From Zymoseptoria tritici IPO323 (Eukaryota; Ascomycota; Dothideomycetes; Mycosphaerellales; Mycosphaerellaceae), in assembly GCF_000219625.1 (NCBI RefSeq), contig NC_018210.1:1798001-1862000 (forward strand): a DNA stretch of 64,000 nucleotides. The letters are read 5' to 3'. The translations under genes and the position numbers were made by a program. Shown in pieces: positions 41,201 through 52,188 of this stretch (positions within the stretch are counted from its first letter, which is position 1; each line of letters opens with the position of its first letter). The notes beneath the pieces are model-generated. The model was not told the DNA's origin and searched no databases. It worked only from the letters and a program-made list of their open reading frames with translations.

Positions 41201-42380
41201 ACGGCTACTTAATAGGTAGAGCAAACAGCTACTCGTACTAAGGAAGTAGCCTTAGCGGCTAAATAACGTATAGAGCCTATAGTAATAGTAAGGGGTAGAA
41301 GGGCTCGTAGTAGAAGAGCTAGTAGAAGGGCTAGTAGAAGGGCTAGTAGAGTAAGGGGTAGAGGGCGGGGTAGTATTAGTATAGCGCCGGTAGGCGGTAA
41401 GGGCGTAGCTACTACTAATCTTAGTAAGGAATCTACACCGGCTCCTATTAAGGCTGCCTCTATATCGTCGACCCCTCTAGTAACTAGTAGTAGAGGTAGA
41501 CCGATCCGTCGCCCTCGGAAAATAGTATATATCTTAAGCGTAGCTACTAGTACGAGGCCGTAGATCTGTTACTCGCGCAAACGACTCGTACGGAAGCTAG
41601 AAACACCGAATCCGGTATTAAACGCTCGGCTAATTAGAGCGCTAAGAACTCCTTTAGTTTTAACGCTCTTAGCTATATATAATATTACTATTTCCTTCCT
41701 TTTATTAAGGAGCTACCCCTCTTCCGGCGTATTAGTAAGGTAGTATATAATAGTTACTCCTCTGTTTACTAGCCCTTATAGTAACGTTTAGTTCGAGCCC
41801 GGCGCGACTACCTCTTATATAATAGAAGGGGGAGTAGAAAGTAGGGGAGTATAACTTTTTGTACCTGCCTAATTAGGTAGGAGCAACCCTTTTTAGAGCG
41901 GAAAACTTCCCGATCGGGCTTAGCGCTTTCCCGATCGGGCCTAGCACGAAGCCCGAAGATAGGGCTATATAAACACTTTATCTTTTGCTTTATTTATTAG
42001 CGGTAGAAAGGGTAGCTTAGTAAAGGGGCTTAAGTGTTCGTTTCTCCTTCTATTAACTACCTCCTTTAGCGTCCTTAGTTCGAGCCGATCCGGAAAGCCC
42101 TTTTACTAAGGCTACTAGCGTAAGCGAGACCTTATCTTTTTAATGTTGCTTTTTAGTCGGAAAACTTCCTTTTTAGGTTTAGCGTGCTTAGTTAGGGCTT
42201 AGTTATCTATAGCCGGAAGTTCTTTCCTAGGCTACTAACGACTTATTAATATACTAGAAGAAGGGGGGTATTATAAGGGACTAGCGCCCTTCTTTAATAT
42301 ATAGTATAGCCCTATACTTTATCTTAGTAGCCTATATCCTTTTCTATACTTACTATAAGGTTTTAGGCTACTTCCTTATT
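38300..42380 (+). mobile_element. RIP-degraded MULE-like DNA transposon
   Basis: CA and TG dinucleotides are very scarce and stop codons TAG/TAA are scattered through every frame, the mark of heavy RIP. Reading across stops on the plus strand around 39680-39960 shows a Mutator-like (MULE) DDE core: DATFNVNRGNLLLGI, a Glu in SLIKSESAKD, ISDRGKGLTAAIL, and YVAKNI in the place of the conserved His/Cys-rich helix motif. A further stretch (40970-41179) keeps 69 codons open. The element type is inferred from these motifs; family and exact ends are not resolved. Fungal MULEs such as Hop are known. The left border lies about 240 bp upstream of the PRP22 start codon. Confidence 0.65.
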
Positions 42381-43090
42381 AAACTTACTATATCTAATAT
42401 AGACCCTAAACTCTCGTATATATATTATTTACCCGTAATAGTCTAGTAATAAGGAGTAAGTAATCTACTACTATATCTACTATAGCGATACTACTTATAA
42501 TAATAAGGAATATAAGAAAGCTATATATAATAGTAATAGTAATTACTATAAATCCGGTATTAAACGCTTAGCTAATTAGAGCGCTAAGAACTACTTTAGT
42601 TTTAATACTCTTAGCTATATATAGTATTACTATTTCCTTTCTTTTAGTAAGAAGATATTCCTATTCTAGTATATTAGTAAGGTAGTATATAATAGTTACT
42701 TCTCTATTTACTAGCCCTTATAGTAATATTTAGTTTAAGCCTAGTATAATAGCTTCTCTATAAGGTAGAAGAGGAAGTAGAAAGTATAGGAGTAAAGTTT
42801 AATGTTTTTATAGTTACCTAAATAGGTAGCTATAACTCTTTTAAGACTAGAAAACTTCCTAATTAGGTTTAGTATAAGCTTAGCCTCTTAGCTAAGGTAT
42901 ATATAAAATTACTATTTTATTAGTTTTAATAAGAACTCCCTTTAGTACGGTTATTACTCCTCTACTTAGTAGCCCTTATAGTAACATTTAGTTTAAGCTA
43001 TTCTCTTCTACCTTCCTAACCTTTAAAGACGGTAGAGAGCTAGGGTTCTTTTTGCTAAGGTAGTGCCTTTTGATCGGAAAACTTCCCTCT
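42380..43090 (+). mobile_element. Shortened second copy of the MULE-like element
   Basis: About 42420-42550 aligns with 39030-39165 of the first element (both hold TATCTACTA...GCTATATATAATAGTA). From 42551 it switches to match 41609 onward (AATCCGGTATTAAACGCT...). The roughly 2.4 kb that include the DDE region are missing. This looks like a non-autonomous internal-deletion derivative, mutated further by RIP than the longer copy. Confidence 0.6.
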
Positions 43091-43413
43091 TTGGCTTAGC
43101 GTGAAAATTTGCTTAGTTCCTTTAGTATCCGGTCGTTCTTTACTGTTGTTCTCCCCCGAGACATTTGGTCAGCTTTGTGTCGACACCTGCGTAATGGTTC
43201 GCTGCCTAAGACATGGGCCCGATCTTTTCGACTCCTGCGAGTTGATAAAGAGGCGTTGTCCACGCAGAATATGCCAAACAATCTACGATCTTCAAAACAC
43301 GTGTTACTCACACGTGGCACTCACACTAAAGGTTTCGCAAGCATACGGCCCCGAAAGCACACGGGCCATACAAATTCAGGAAGCGTCGCGAGCCCGACAT
43401 AACCAAAAGCAAA

Positions 43414-43815
43414 ATGGTTACGATCAAACACGAATCCAAGCCCGTCTTTCCGCACGTTCCACCCAAGCCCAACTGCCCACTTTGCAACCGCTCCGATTCC
43501 AATCTCACCGACGAGGTTACAAGGACAAGCAACCGAAACGGAAACGCTGGCCGTCCATACCTCAGGTGCCGACCTTGCGACCGTTTCGTTACATTTCTGG
43601 ACGACCGTGGTACCCTTGCGGTAAATCCGGATTGCGGTTGTCTCAGGGCGAGCCGTATCCAGGTTGCCAACAAAAAGAAAGGAAGTGGCCTGCACTATGT
43701 CTGCAGCACTGGAGCTTGTAGCTTCTATGAGATCGCCCCTGACGAGAACGGCAACCAGGTCAAGGTTGTTGACGAGGCTTTCTTGAAACAGCTCGCGCAC
43801 CTAAAGTTGATCTAG
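43414..43815 (+). CDS. Small GRF-type zinc-finger protein
   Basis: Single exon, 133 aa, in the normal-composition island between RIP-mutated repeats. The N-terminal half fits the GRF zinc-binding module: NCPLCNR (Cys21, Cys24), NRNGNAGRPYLRC..C (Cys52, Cys55) and FVTFLDDRG. A second Cys group (CGC near 74-76, VCSTGACSFY near 96-102) may bind a further metal. GRF domains bind single-stranded nucleic acid in larger proteins such as APE2 and TOP3A; a free-standing small protein of this kind is common in fungi and not characterised. Codon use and GC resemble the housekeeping genes and RIP marks are absent. The start is the first ATG; no intron is needed. Confidence 0.7.
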   Translation: MVTIKHESKPVFPHVPPKPNCPLCNRSDSNLTDEVTRTSNRNGNAGRPYLRCRPCDRFVTFLDDRGTLAVNPDCGCLRASRIQVANKKKGSGLHYVCSTGACSFYEIAPDENGNQVKVVDEAFLKQLAHLKLI

Positions 43816-44839
43816 GATAACTTTTGCGGAACAGAGTAGGTCATAGATATCAAGAATCTCCGTCGAGAACATCAGTAACCGAGTCAATAGTGTTGGCAAG
43901 TTGGAAGAACTTTGAGACATTCTCTTGTCTTCTGCGCTTACGAGCGAAGAAGAGGAATTGGAACCTTCCCGAAAGTGTAGCCACGTCTATACAAAACGCT
44001 CCTTTGACCGGTGGACAGGTAGATGAGCAAGCAGTAAGAATACACTTCTTTCAAACAATGGTGTCATCACGTGCCAGGGAGCATGTTGGGAGCCTGCGCG
44101 TCGTCTTGTCCTCTGGGATCGGTATCGTGGTAGGCCTTCTGTAGAAGGGGCTCCAGATGTTCGATCTGCCTTTCTAGCCAGGTTGCGTGATGGTCGAGGG
44201 GAAAACTCTCTCCGATAGGAGTCAGCACAATGAGTATGTCGACCGCTCAAGTTGCTTCCACGATCCTCGGCTGAGTCTACTTGGAGCGGTGCAGGGAGAT
44301 GTGTGAAATGCCCTGATTGGGGGCAAGCAATGACCAAGATATGCATGAGCATCTGTCCCATAGTTGGAACAGGCATTCATACCGAGTCAGTCTACCCTAC
44401 CGGGACATATGGCCATGCATGCAATGCGTTGTGTGATCAGGGAGAACAAAAGGCGAGGTACGAACACAGCTACGATGTCAGAAAGCACCGTGGTGGCATT
44501 TCTGTTCTTCACTCTGCATGAAGAATGCCCAACAAGCTCCCTGCGGAGGATCTGTCGGGGTCCGACTGAGAATGTTTTGCCAGGTCCGACGTTGTAGCAG
44601 CAACGTAGTGTAATGCACCTGCACAGCTTGCAGATAGCTTCTTGTGCGAAACCACTTGCATAGTCGGTCAATGACGAAGTATTCCGCTTCGCACAGCTCG
44701 AAAAACATGCCCACACAGCGATCCACGGAGCTTGACTTTAATTGCGTCACGAACCGAGAGGATCTACGAGATGCGTTGGGCTGAGACTTGAGTTGGTCGT
44801 CAATGTGCGAGGACTGAGCTACCCGCACGTAGCCGCGAT
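43816..44839. other. Normal-composition island without recognised gene
   Basis: About 1 kb of non-RIP sequence. Short reading frames occur, for example on the minus strand around 43987-44376, but none shows motifs. No repeat or RNA gene is seen. Confidence 0.4.
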
Positions 44840-45383
44840 CGCGAGAACCTCGAGGCTACTCCACAGCGCAACTAAAGCGCCATTACCCGCAAATGCAGCT
44901 CAAAGACGTCCGAGCCCATATCGAAACTCGATTGGTGAAACCGGAAGGCCCCCAATGGCGACTACTCTGCCATCTGCATCGCTGTCGCTGGGCTAGAACG
45001 TCTGGTCATGGCGCGCTGTCAGACGAGCCGCGTTGGGGATTGACTCGCGGCAAGACGACACAACAATCGAGCTGCACTCCAAACTCGGATGCGATCGCTC
45101 CACCCGCCAAGCCTTCACGGGGCGTCAACTCATGCGAACCCTGGAGGGGGGATATTCGATGCCCATTGGCGCACAGACCGAGGAGGCAGTGACGGCTGAG
45201 CTGATTGTGCGGGCGATCGTGGTCAGTGTGTATGGTCGGAATGGGGCGGAGATCAGGACGAGGATCAGAGCACGCAAAGCGGAAGTTGTCGAAAACGTCG
45301 GCTTGCGATGGGAAGACCTTCGTGAAGACATTGGCAGAACGGCTGTGCAATTTGCACCTGACCCCTGTGACAAGAAGACGTAA
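44840..45383 (+). pseudogene. Frameshifted fragment of hydroxymethylbilane synthase (HEM3)
   Basis: Pieces of the porphobilinogen deaminase C-terminal two-thirds lie in order but in three frames. Around 44880 AQLKRHYPQMQLKDVRAHIE recalls the conserved AQL-(K/R)-x3-Px-L-x3-D-(V/I)-RGN block; about 44954-45020 NGDYSAICIAVAGLERL recalls the AAAGL segment. From 45033 the frame GIDSRQDDTTIELHSKLG..., then LMRTLEGGYSMPIG (usually LEGGCSVPIG, with Cys carrying the dipyrromethane cofactor) follows, then AIVVSVYG. In this copy the cofactor Cys is replaced by Tyr. With frameshifts, no N-terminal part and the key Cys lost, it cannot encode an active enzyme. A functional copy is expected elsewhere in the genome, since haem synthesis is normally essential. 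Confidence 0.75.
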
Positions 45384-45680
45384 TATTTCAATTGTACATC
45401 AAAATGGGAGGACGGGAGCTTACTCTATTACTGCGCATCATTTTGTACGAAATCGACCGTCTTCAACGTTTGAGGAAGACACGTCACGACAGTCACATCA
45501 AACGCTGGGGCTGTCGAGAAGGCGTTCTTCGGTTTTCTACAATATACGTAGCCGGGTTAATACCCTTCTCATTGTGCGCCAGGGTTCATCGCTGTCTGAG
45601 CTCGATTAACATCGCAGGACGAGATACTGGACCAGCGCCATGGATAGTCGAAGCGCTGTACATTTTGAGATGACAATCTT
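45384..45680. other. Gap between the HEM3 fragment and the IFI6-like gene
   Basis: About 300 bp with no recognisable gene or repeat. Confidence 0.4.
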
Positions 45681-46335
45681 TCACAGCCTTGCGACCAGGC
45701 CGACGCCTCCATTCCACTTCATGCCCAACCTCTGCATGTATGAGAAGACCGAGCCGATTGGAACACGGGCTCCGTAAAGCGAATGCCAACGGGAGGCGAA
45801 CGAGCCTAGCTTGCAATCAGTATTCTAGAAATGGCTGCACTTTTGGGCATTGCTTACCTGGAGCAGGACCAAGTTCTGTGAACCCGAGAAGCTCAATGAC
45901 TGCAGGTGCCAGTAGGTAGAGAATCCCCAGCGCGAGGATGGCGCAGACGATTCCTGCAATTATAGGATGTTCCTTTACCAATTCTTCTCCGAGCTCTGTG
46001 ATATTCTTGGCTGATTCCATGGCTTTGTTGAATGCCTCCTTCATAGCAGGTCCCATGCTTGCTTCCGCTGCGAGAGCAGTCTCAAGAAGACCAAGGATAC
46101 GTCTCGCGATAGACTCGGCCCAAGACGTCTCTCGGATGGCTCCCTCTAGGGCCACGCGGAGTTCACCAGTAGACATTGACCTGGTGTGGAGCGTGAAGAC
46201 CATCTTCTCGGCGAGGTGCGAGTCGCTGTAATCTTCATACTTCGAGTCGCAATTTTTCTCGGACAGCAGGGAGCAGTGAATGGAATCCTTCGGGGAGGAC
46301 AGAAGCCTGGTTCTTCCAAAGCAGCTAAAAACCAT
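45681..46335 (-). CDS. IFI6/IFI27-like membrane protein
   Basis: Two exons, 45858-46335 and 45681-45805, with a 52-bp intron; 200 aa. After a variable N-terminus, an amphipathic region (about 65-115, MKEAFNKAMESAKNI) leads to a hydrophobic segment HPIIAGIVCAILALGILYLLAPAV (about 125-150). The fungal IFI6-like signature then follows: ELLGFTELGPAPG, and across the splice site GSFASRWHSLYG ... VPIGSVFSYMQRLGM. The family is named after human interferon-alpha-inducible 6-16 proteins, which act at mitochondria in animals; the fungal role is unknown. The start at 46335 is the first ATG, but ATG codons at 46203 and slightly downstream are alternatives. It lies in the island between RIP-mutated repeats and shows no RIP. 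Confidence 0.78.
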
Positions 46336-47062
46336 GTCGAGTGCTGTGAGAACGACGAACGGCAGTTGATTCTGGAAGCGCAGGAGGAGAGGAGCGAGCG
46401 GACTTCGGAGTGGAGGGAAAACACATGGGAGGACAGGGCGAAGAATATAATCGGTCTAGTGCATCACCTTGACTCGGCACAAATTTCAACCAACACCCTC
46501 GCTGTTGAAGGATCCTGCAATTATGTAGCTTACGCATAGCCGAAGGCTTAGCTACCTTGGTCAAGCAGCGGTCGGCTGGGTTCAACATGTGAGACGGCAT
46601 CGGAACCCCATTCCAGTAGCTTACCGGCCATAGCATGTTGCATCGCGGGTGACCGGTATAGTCTAGACCCGGCGAAGTATTTCGCCAGTAGTTCAGCGTT
46701 TGCGTTGTGCGTTCAGGCGGAGTCTGTACCGGCGTACCGGAAGGGAAGGGGACCGGCATCCCACTCCGAGCGCTTCCTCGATCAGCAATGCTTCCTCTAT
46801 CAAGTCTTACAGTCCTTGTGGTGTTTCAATGCCGCATCAAACTAAGAAGAGCGCCCTAGTTTTGGAACAATATCATGGACAAGGATTACGCAGAGGCCTC
46901 ACCTTCTCCGGCGTCAGCTATCGCACAGCACAGCTTTTCGATCAAATCTGAAGAGGAAACGCTTGTAATTCCTATCGAACGAAGCTGGAGATCATGCCAG
47001 GTCTCTGTCGCTAGAACGCTAGAATTAAAGAACGAGCCACCCTCGGTAGTTACGCAATAGCA
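46336..47062. other. Right part of the non-RIP island
   Basis: Likely promoter of the IFI6-like gene followed by unique sequence. Short motif-free frames only. Composition changes abruptly at about 47063. Confidence 0.45.
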
Positions 47063-47099
47063 GAGAACGCGCGTACCTATTTTTAGTACGCGCGTTCTC
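47063..47099. repeat. Perfect 14-bp inverted repeat at the RIP border
   Basis: GAGAACGCGCGTAC (47063-47076) and its exact reverse complement (47086-47099) flank a 9-base AT-rich loop. It sits at the change from normal to RIP-mutated composition. It could be a transposon terminus or a hairpin terminator. Confidence 0.8.
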
Positions 47100-48506
47100 C
47101 ACCCTTAGTTAGCCGTAGAGGATTGTATGTATTTATGCTTTATAAATACTCGTCGTCGCTAATATAGTTAGTTACTATCGCTCGTATTATTACTCTTATT
47201 ATTACTACTTACTAACTATTATAGACTTAAGGTTATTACCTTCTAGAGTACGTATAATACTAGCTCTATAATGTATTTAATACCGGGTAGAGTAGTCGAT
47301 ATATCGCTAGATAATATAAGCTAGATCGTGTAAATATAGTTATCTATAGAGTTATTTAGTACTACGTATCTACTAGCTCTTATTTGTTATAGCTAACTAA
47401 CTGTTCTTACTACTACTAAGGAGCTCTAGCTCTTAAGCTACCTATGCGACTAGCTATATATATATCTAGATAAAATAGTATAGTTTATATTTAATATAAT
47501 AGGTAAGGTAGTATATAATAGGATAGTATAGAATATTCTCTTTAGGTATAGCTAGAGTCGGAAGGTAGCTTAAAGAATTACTAGTAAGCGTAATAAGAAG
47601 CTAAGAAGCTATTAGAAGGCTAAGACGATAGGCTAGCTACGCGAGAAGCTAGTATTTATTAATAAGTCGGTAGTAAATAAGTATAATAGACTAAGGAAGT
47701 ATTCGTAAGGGCCTATTAGTCGTCCGGCGAATACGTCGTCGCCGTCGAGGTAGTTAGAGTAGTAGTTATTAGTACCTATAATAGTAATTAATAGCTACCT
47801 TAATAGCCCTATACTTAAGTAGGGTACTATTAAGATAGAGGATATCGTTAGCTAGCTACGCGACGTTATCCTTCTATAGCTCTTACCTAGCTCTATTATT
47901 ATTATAGATAATATAAGTATCTACTAGTATAAGGAGATATCTATTATAGTCGCTAATACCTTCTACTTCCTCGAATACCTACTACCTTACTTACCCGACT
48001 TTAACTCTATCTATAAGGGTAAAAGAATATATAGTAATATAGAGAACGCCTAGTATCTATAGATAAAAGGTAAGACTAATTCTTATAGAATTTAGTATTT
48101 ATACGCGAGCCCTTCGAAGTTATATATATAGGCTACACTAAGTATTAGTTATTCCCTTAGTTATAAGACTAGAGTCTTACCTTATATAGTATAGATCTAA
48201 TAATCCTTACTTAAGCCTTAGTAATACTATTATACTATTAAGTAGTTCTTTAACGTACTAAAGGCGTAGATTAAATAGTACCGGATAGAGCTACCGGTAT
48301 TCGATAGTTTTAAGGCGTTCTTAGTATATATAGTACGTAAGTAGAAGTTTAGTAAGAGGGCGTAAAAGTATTTTAAGAAGAGTAGTTATTACTAAAGAAT
48401 TTAACGTTATAATAGAAGCTTCCTATTAGCCTACGCTAACCCGGGAGCAACTATTATAATACGTTACTAGTACGAATTAAGGTAAATATATCTACTTAAA
48501 TTATAC
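47100..48506. mobile_element. Old RIP-degraded element, left part (unclassified)
   Basis: Very AT-rich, without CA/TG, stops in all frames. It is continuous with 57677-60355 once the 9.16-kb gypsy insertion is removed, as shown by the TCTCT duplication. I see no domain I can name. Confidence 0.5.
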
Positions 48507-48511
48507 TCTCT
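48507..48511. repeat. Target site duplication TCTCT, left
   Basis: The five bases before the left gypsy LTR equal the five after the right one (57672-57676). Confidence 0.8.
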
Positions 48512-48734
48512 TATAAGGGTAGTATAACTAGGTAGTAACTAATACGTATAAGTAGTCTATATACGAATGTCTATATTACCTACCGAGTATAACGAAGGGA
48601 GGTAAAAGGGAACAAAAGGGAATATATACGCTAAGCCTCGCTTAGGGTAGCCTCGGGTCTATATTAGGTCTATATTAGGCCTAGAATAGGCCCGATTTAG
48701 GCCTAGAGTAGTATACCCTAGTCGTTCCCTAATA
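48512..48734 (-). repeat. 3' LTR of the gypsy element
   Basis: It is 223 bp long and starts TATAAGGG (probably TGTAAGGG before RIP). It ends CCCTAATA, where the other copy has CCCTAACA. Confidence 0.85.
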
Positions 48735-51396
48735 GTATCCTCCCCTCTCCTAGCGGCCTATTCCTAGGTTATAAAAGAAAATAGTAAAAAGAAACTTAAT
48801 AATATCTCGAAACCGACTAACGAGGAAGGAATTAAACCGTAGTATTTTATATCCGATCTCCGGTAGGTTAGTCTATTAAAAACTACTCTAGCTAACTAGG
48901 TACGACGAAGTTAGTTTACGTATAAAAGCGCGTAATTAGATAGAGTAAGTAACCGCGCGTTAGTATATAAATGTAGTACCTAGCGCCTTCCTAAAACGGA
49001 AATCGGTATAAAAAGAGGAGCTATAAGTTAGTCGAAGACGTACTACTAATAGGAGACTCGAACCGACGGCGCTATAAGAGGAAACCGACGGAAGGAGAAA
49101 CTATTAAATCGACGCGACGACTACTAGGCTATTTAAACGGAGGTAGTAGTGCTCCGGTTATATATATAGATACGTAGGGCGGGGGGGTAGAGGTTCGGTT
49201 TCGTTATTATTATTATCTTTAGTCCTTTTAAGGAAATAGAGAGGCGTTTAATAGCTATCCTTAGCCTATATCTAGTACGGTTTAGGCCTACTAGCTATTA
49301 TAACTAAGACTCGGACTAAGGAGTCTAACGTTAGGTCCTTATTTCCTATATACGCCGTAGTATCCCTTCTTCACTACTATTACGTAGTATAAATAGGCCT
49401 AATTCCGGTCTCGTAGCTACCTACCTAATACCTAAGGCTCGTAATTACCTATAAATTATAACTCCTTATGCCCGTAATATATTAGTAAATTCGAGTTCTT
49501 AATTATAGACGTAGTCTATATATCTCTATATATAAAACTATATCGTTCTTCTTAATCCTTCCTTTCTTCTTTATTAACCTCCTTTACTTCTGTTCTCTTT
49601 AACCTCCTTATCGAACTTTACTACCCTAGCTCTAGCCTTCCCCCTCGTATCTATCTAAGAAGACTATCCGCGTAGAGTTTTTAGTAATAGCTTCTTTCCG
49701 TTACCGACCTTTCCTTAATACTCTTCTACTCCCCGCCGAGCGCTAACTATTATATCGGTCTAGAATACGAGCGCCGCCTTAGGCTCCGGAGGTAATAATT
49801 AGACCTTAAGTAGTACTATAGGAGGTCTAAATCTACGCCCTAACCCTTAGTCTCCTAGCGTAGGCGTCTAGTAGCGTTGTTTAGTAGGCGCTTCTATAGG
49901 AAGTAGTCGTCCGAATCCGAGGGATTTGCTATCTAATATTCCGCGCGCGAACTCGAATAATTCGCTTACTTAGCGTCTCGGTATATATCTACGCTACCTC
50001 CGGGCTAATTTGTTACTAATTTAGATAGGTCTAATAATCGTCGTCCTAAGTAGTATATCTATCTCTAAGGATCTATATAATTATAATAAGATAGCTATTT
50101 CGTATATACCTATTAGTTACGCTAATTACTTACCGTAGGCGATTTGCCCTCGTCCGGACGCTTATAAGCTCCCTTATATTAACTATATCCATCGCTTCTA
50201 CGACGTTAATTAGTACCTTACCGCTATATAGTAGCTACCTATTAGCTATCGTTATAATATAACTAAGCTACCTAAGGGTACTTACGTCGGCTATACTAAT
50301 CTCTAGTAGGGCGCGGCGTACTACCTAGTACTAGAGGAGGCGTACCGCGCTATTAATATCCTTAACCTATTCTAGTCGGACTATATCGTCTACTACTATC
50401 GCTTTCCTACTATTAGCAATAACGATTTTGCGACTAGTCTCGATACCTCGGCTAAGGCGAATCGTCGCTATTAGTATATTTCTAACCTTTATTAGGGCTA
50501 ATTTAGATATAAATCCGAGCTAACTTCGTTCTTAGCCGCGTTTACTAATTCCGTAACTACGCTAATAGGCTCTATCCTTAATTACGTAACCTTATTAAGG
50601 AAGTCTTTACCGTTAGGGTTAACGCTACCTAGGGCTCGCGTATCCTCTCGTTCTTTACTAGCGCCGCTCCGAAGCCTTGTTAGTATAAGGACCTTATCTC
50701 TAAGCCGACAGATAATTAGTAGTTAGTATACCGCCGCTCGCGCCGCGCCGATATAGAGATTAAAGAGCGGACCTTTAAGGCGGGGCGTAGGATAATAAGC
50801 GTTATACTATTTAATATCGTAGCTAATTCGGAGGTGGAGCTTCGTATCGTACGCGAGTTATTATAGCGCCTTTAGCGGTTAGTATACTACGGCCTATTTA
50901 TATACTAATTCGGCGCTAAGATAAGTATATAGAAGGCCTAGTAGCTATTAAGTATAATAGATAACGTCGGTATAGTATTAAAGACTATAGCGGGGCCTAG
51001 CTTATTAGACTCCTTAGTCCGGTTCTTTATTTTTAGCTATAGAGCCTCTTAATTTTTAGCGTAGAGGGTAAGGTAAAAGCGTACGACCTTATCTACGAGC
51101 TCTTTTCTTCTTTTAGCGAGTCGGATACCTACCGGTAGTAGTATTCGGGCCTATTTTAGGCCTACCTTCGGCCTATAGCCGGGCTTACTTAATCTTAAAC
51201 TCTTTAATAAGTTCGCTTACTCCTTCTATATTCTCTACTAATATCTACTCGTTATATTCTAGGGAGTACCCTAACTATCGTACTAGGTATTCCCTCGTCT
51301 CCTATATATCGCCCCTTATAGCTAGGATCCCTTCTACCTCCTAGTTATCCTCCTTATTATCTTTTAGCTTAAGGGACTATACTAGGGGTAGTTAGT

Positions 51397-51409
51397 ACCC
51401 CTCTCGGGC
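51397..51409. repeat. Target site duplication of the SINE-like insertion, left
   Basis: ACCCCTCTCGGGC; repeated at 52176-52188 (the first A there may belong to the tail). A length of 12-13 bp fits target-primed reverse transcription. Confidence 0.75.
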
Positions 51410-52176
51410 GACGGCCGAACAGACTGCACCTTCACGCGGTGGCTGTCGTAAGTACCTTCCTTAGAAGGGAAACTAAGACAGTCTGGAAGAAACCTCCTCG
51501 AAAACCTCTTGAAATCCGCCCGAAATCCTTCTCGAAATCCGCCTCGAAACACAAGCTACAGAACAACAGCACGATTCGAACGAATAGCTCTCTACGCTAC
51601 GAACAAGAAGAAGAAGAAGAAGAAGAAGAGGCAGTCCACTCTGTCCTATACGCGCACCTCCTCGAAATCCGAATCGAAATCGCATGTCCCTTCTCTAGTA
51701 GAGACGTCGTTGCCCTCGAAAGGAAGCATACATATACTTTAAAGAGCTGGAACTCGGTGGAATCCACAACTCTGCGATTAACCTGCGTAGCTGTATGCGT
51801 TTGGAAGCGGCATACAGTTCCACAAAGGCATATTAAGGACAAGAGAAGACAGCGAGTTGGACAGCTGCTTTTGCACTGCTTTTGCATTTAAATTTGTAGC
51901 GTGCGTGCGAAGCGGAAGGATCCGCTGAAAATTCTGCAAAAAGCTTAGCGCGAAAATTCTGCAGCCCTAGGCTGTAACACTCGTTTGATTTCCTTTGTCC
52001 TACATTTGTTTAAAGTCCTTTAGCATTGCCTTAGGCACGGGGTCTCCCCTAAGGTCAAAGAATACCAAAGAATCTAATTGTAACTAGATCTACTGCTTTG
52101 CCTTTAGGGCAAAGCCGTCCTACATAGTCTTAGACTCCAAAAGGACGTAAATGGAACAAACAAACAAACAAACAAA
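51410..52176 (+). mobile_element. SINE-like retroposon without RIP
   Basis: A 767-bp insertion of normal composition inside the RIP-degraded gypsy element. It has a 12-13-bp target duplication and a 3' tail of about five AAAC/CAAA units. There is no reverse transcriptase; the only long frame (51439-51891, 150 aa) contains a GAA run and has no family resemblance. Two strong hairpins are seen: CTGTATGC/GCATACAG around 51790-51816 and GCTTTGCC/GGCAAAGC at 52095-52115, near the tail. A third fold (CCTTAGG/CCTAAGG) lies near 52030-52060, and GAAAATTCTGCA is directly repeated near 51930 and 51955. No convincing Pol III A and B boxes were found, so the 5' origin is unclear. It may be a non-autonomous LINE-mobilised element. 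Confidence 0.7.
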
Positions 52177-52188
52177 CCCCTCTCGGGC
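52176..52188. repeat. Target site duplication of the SINE-like insertion, right
   Basis: Second copy of the duplication at 51397-51409, directly after the CAAA tail. Confidence 0.75.

Noticed and set aside
45033..45383. Independent gene of 116 codons
   Set aside because: It is the third frame of the broken HEM3-like copy; upstream parts continue in other frames.
51439..51891. Protein-coding gene in the SINE-like insertion
   Set aside because: The 150-codon frame contains a GAA run and no motif. The insertion has retroposon features and the frame is probably accidental.
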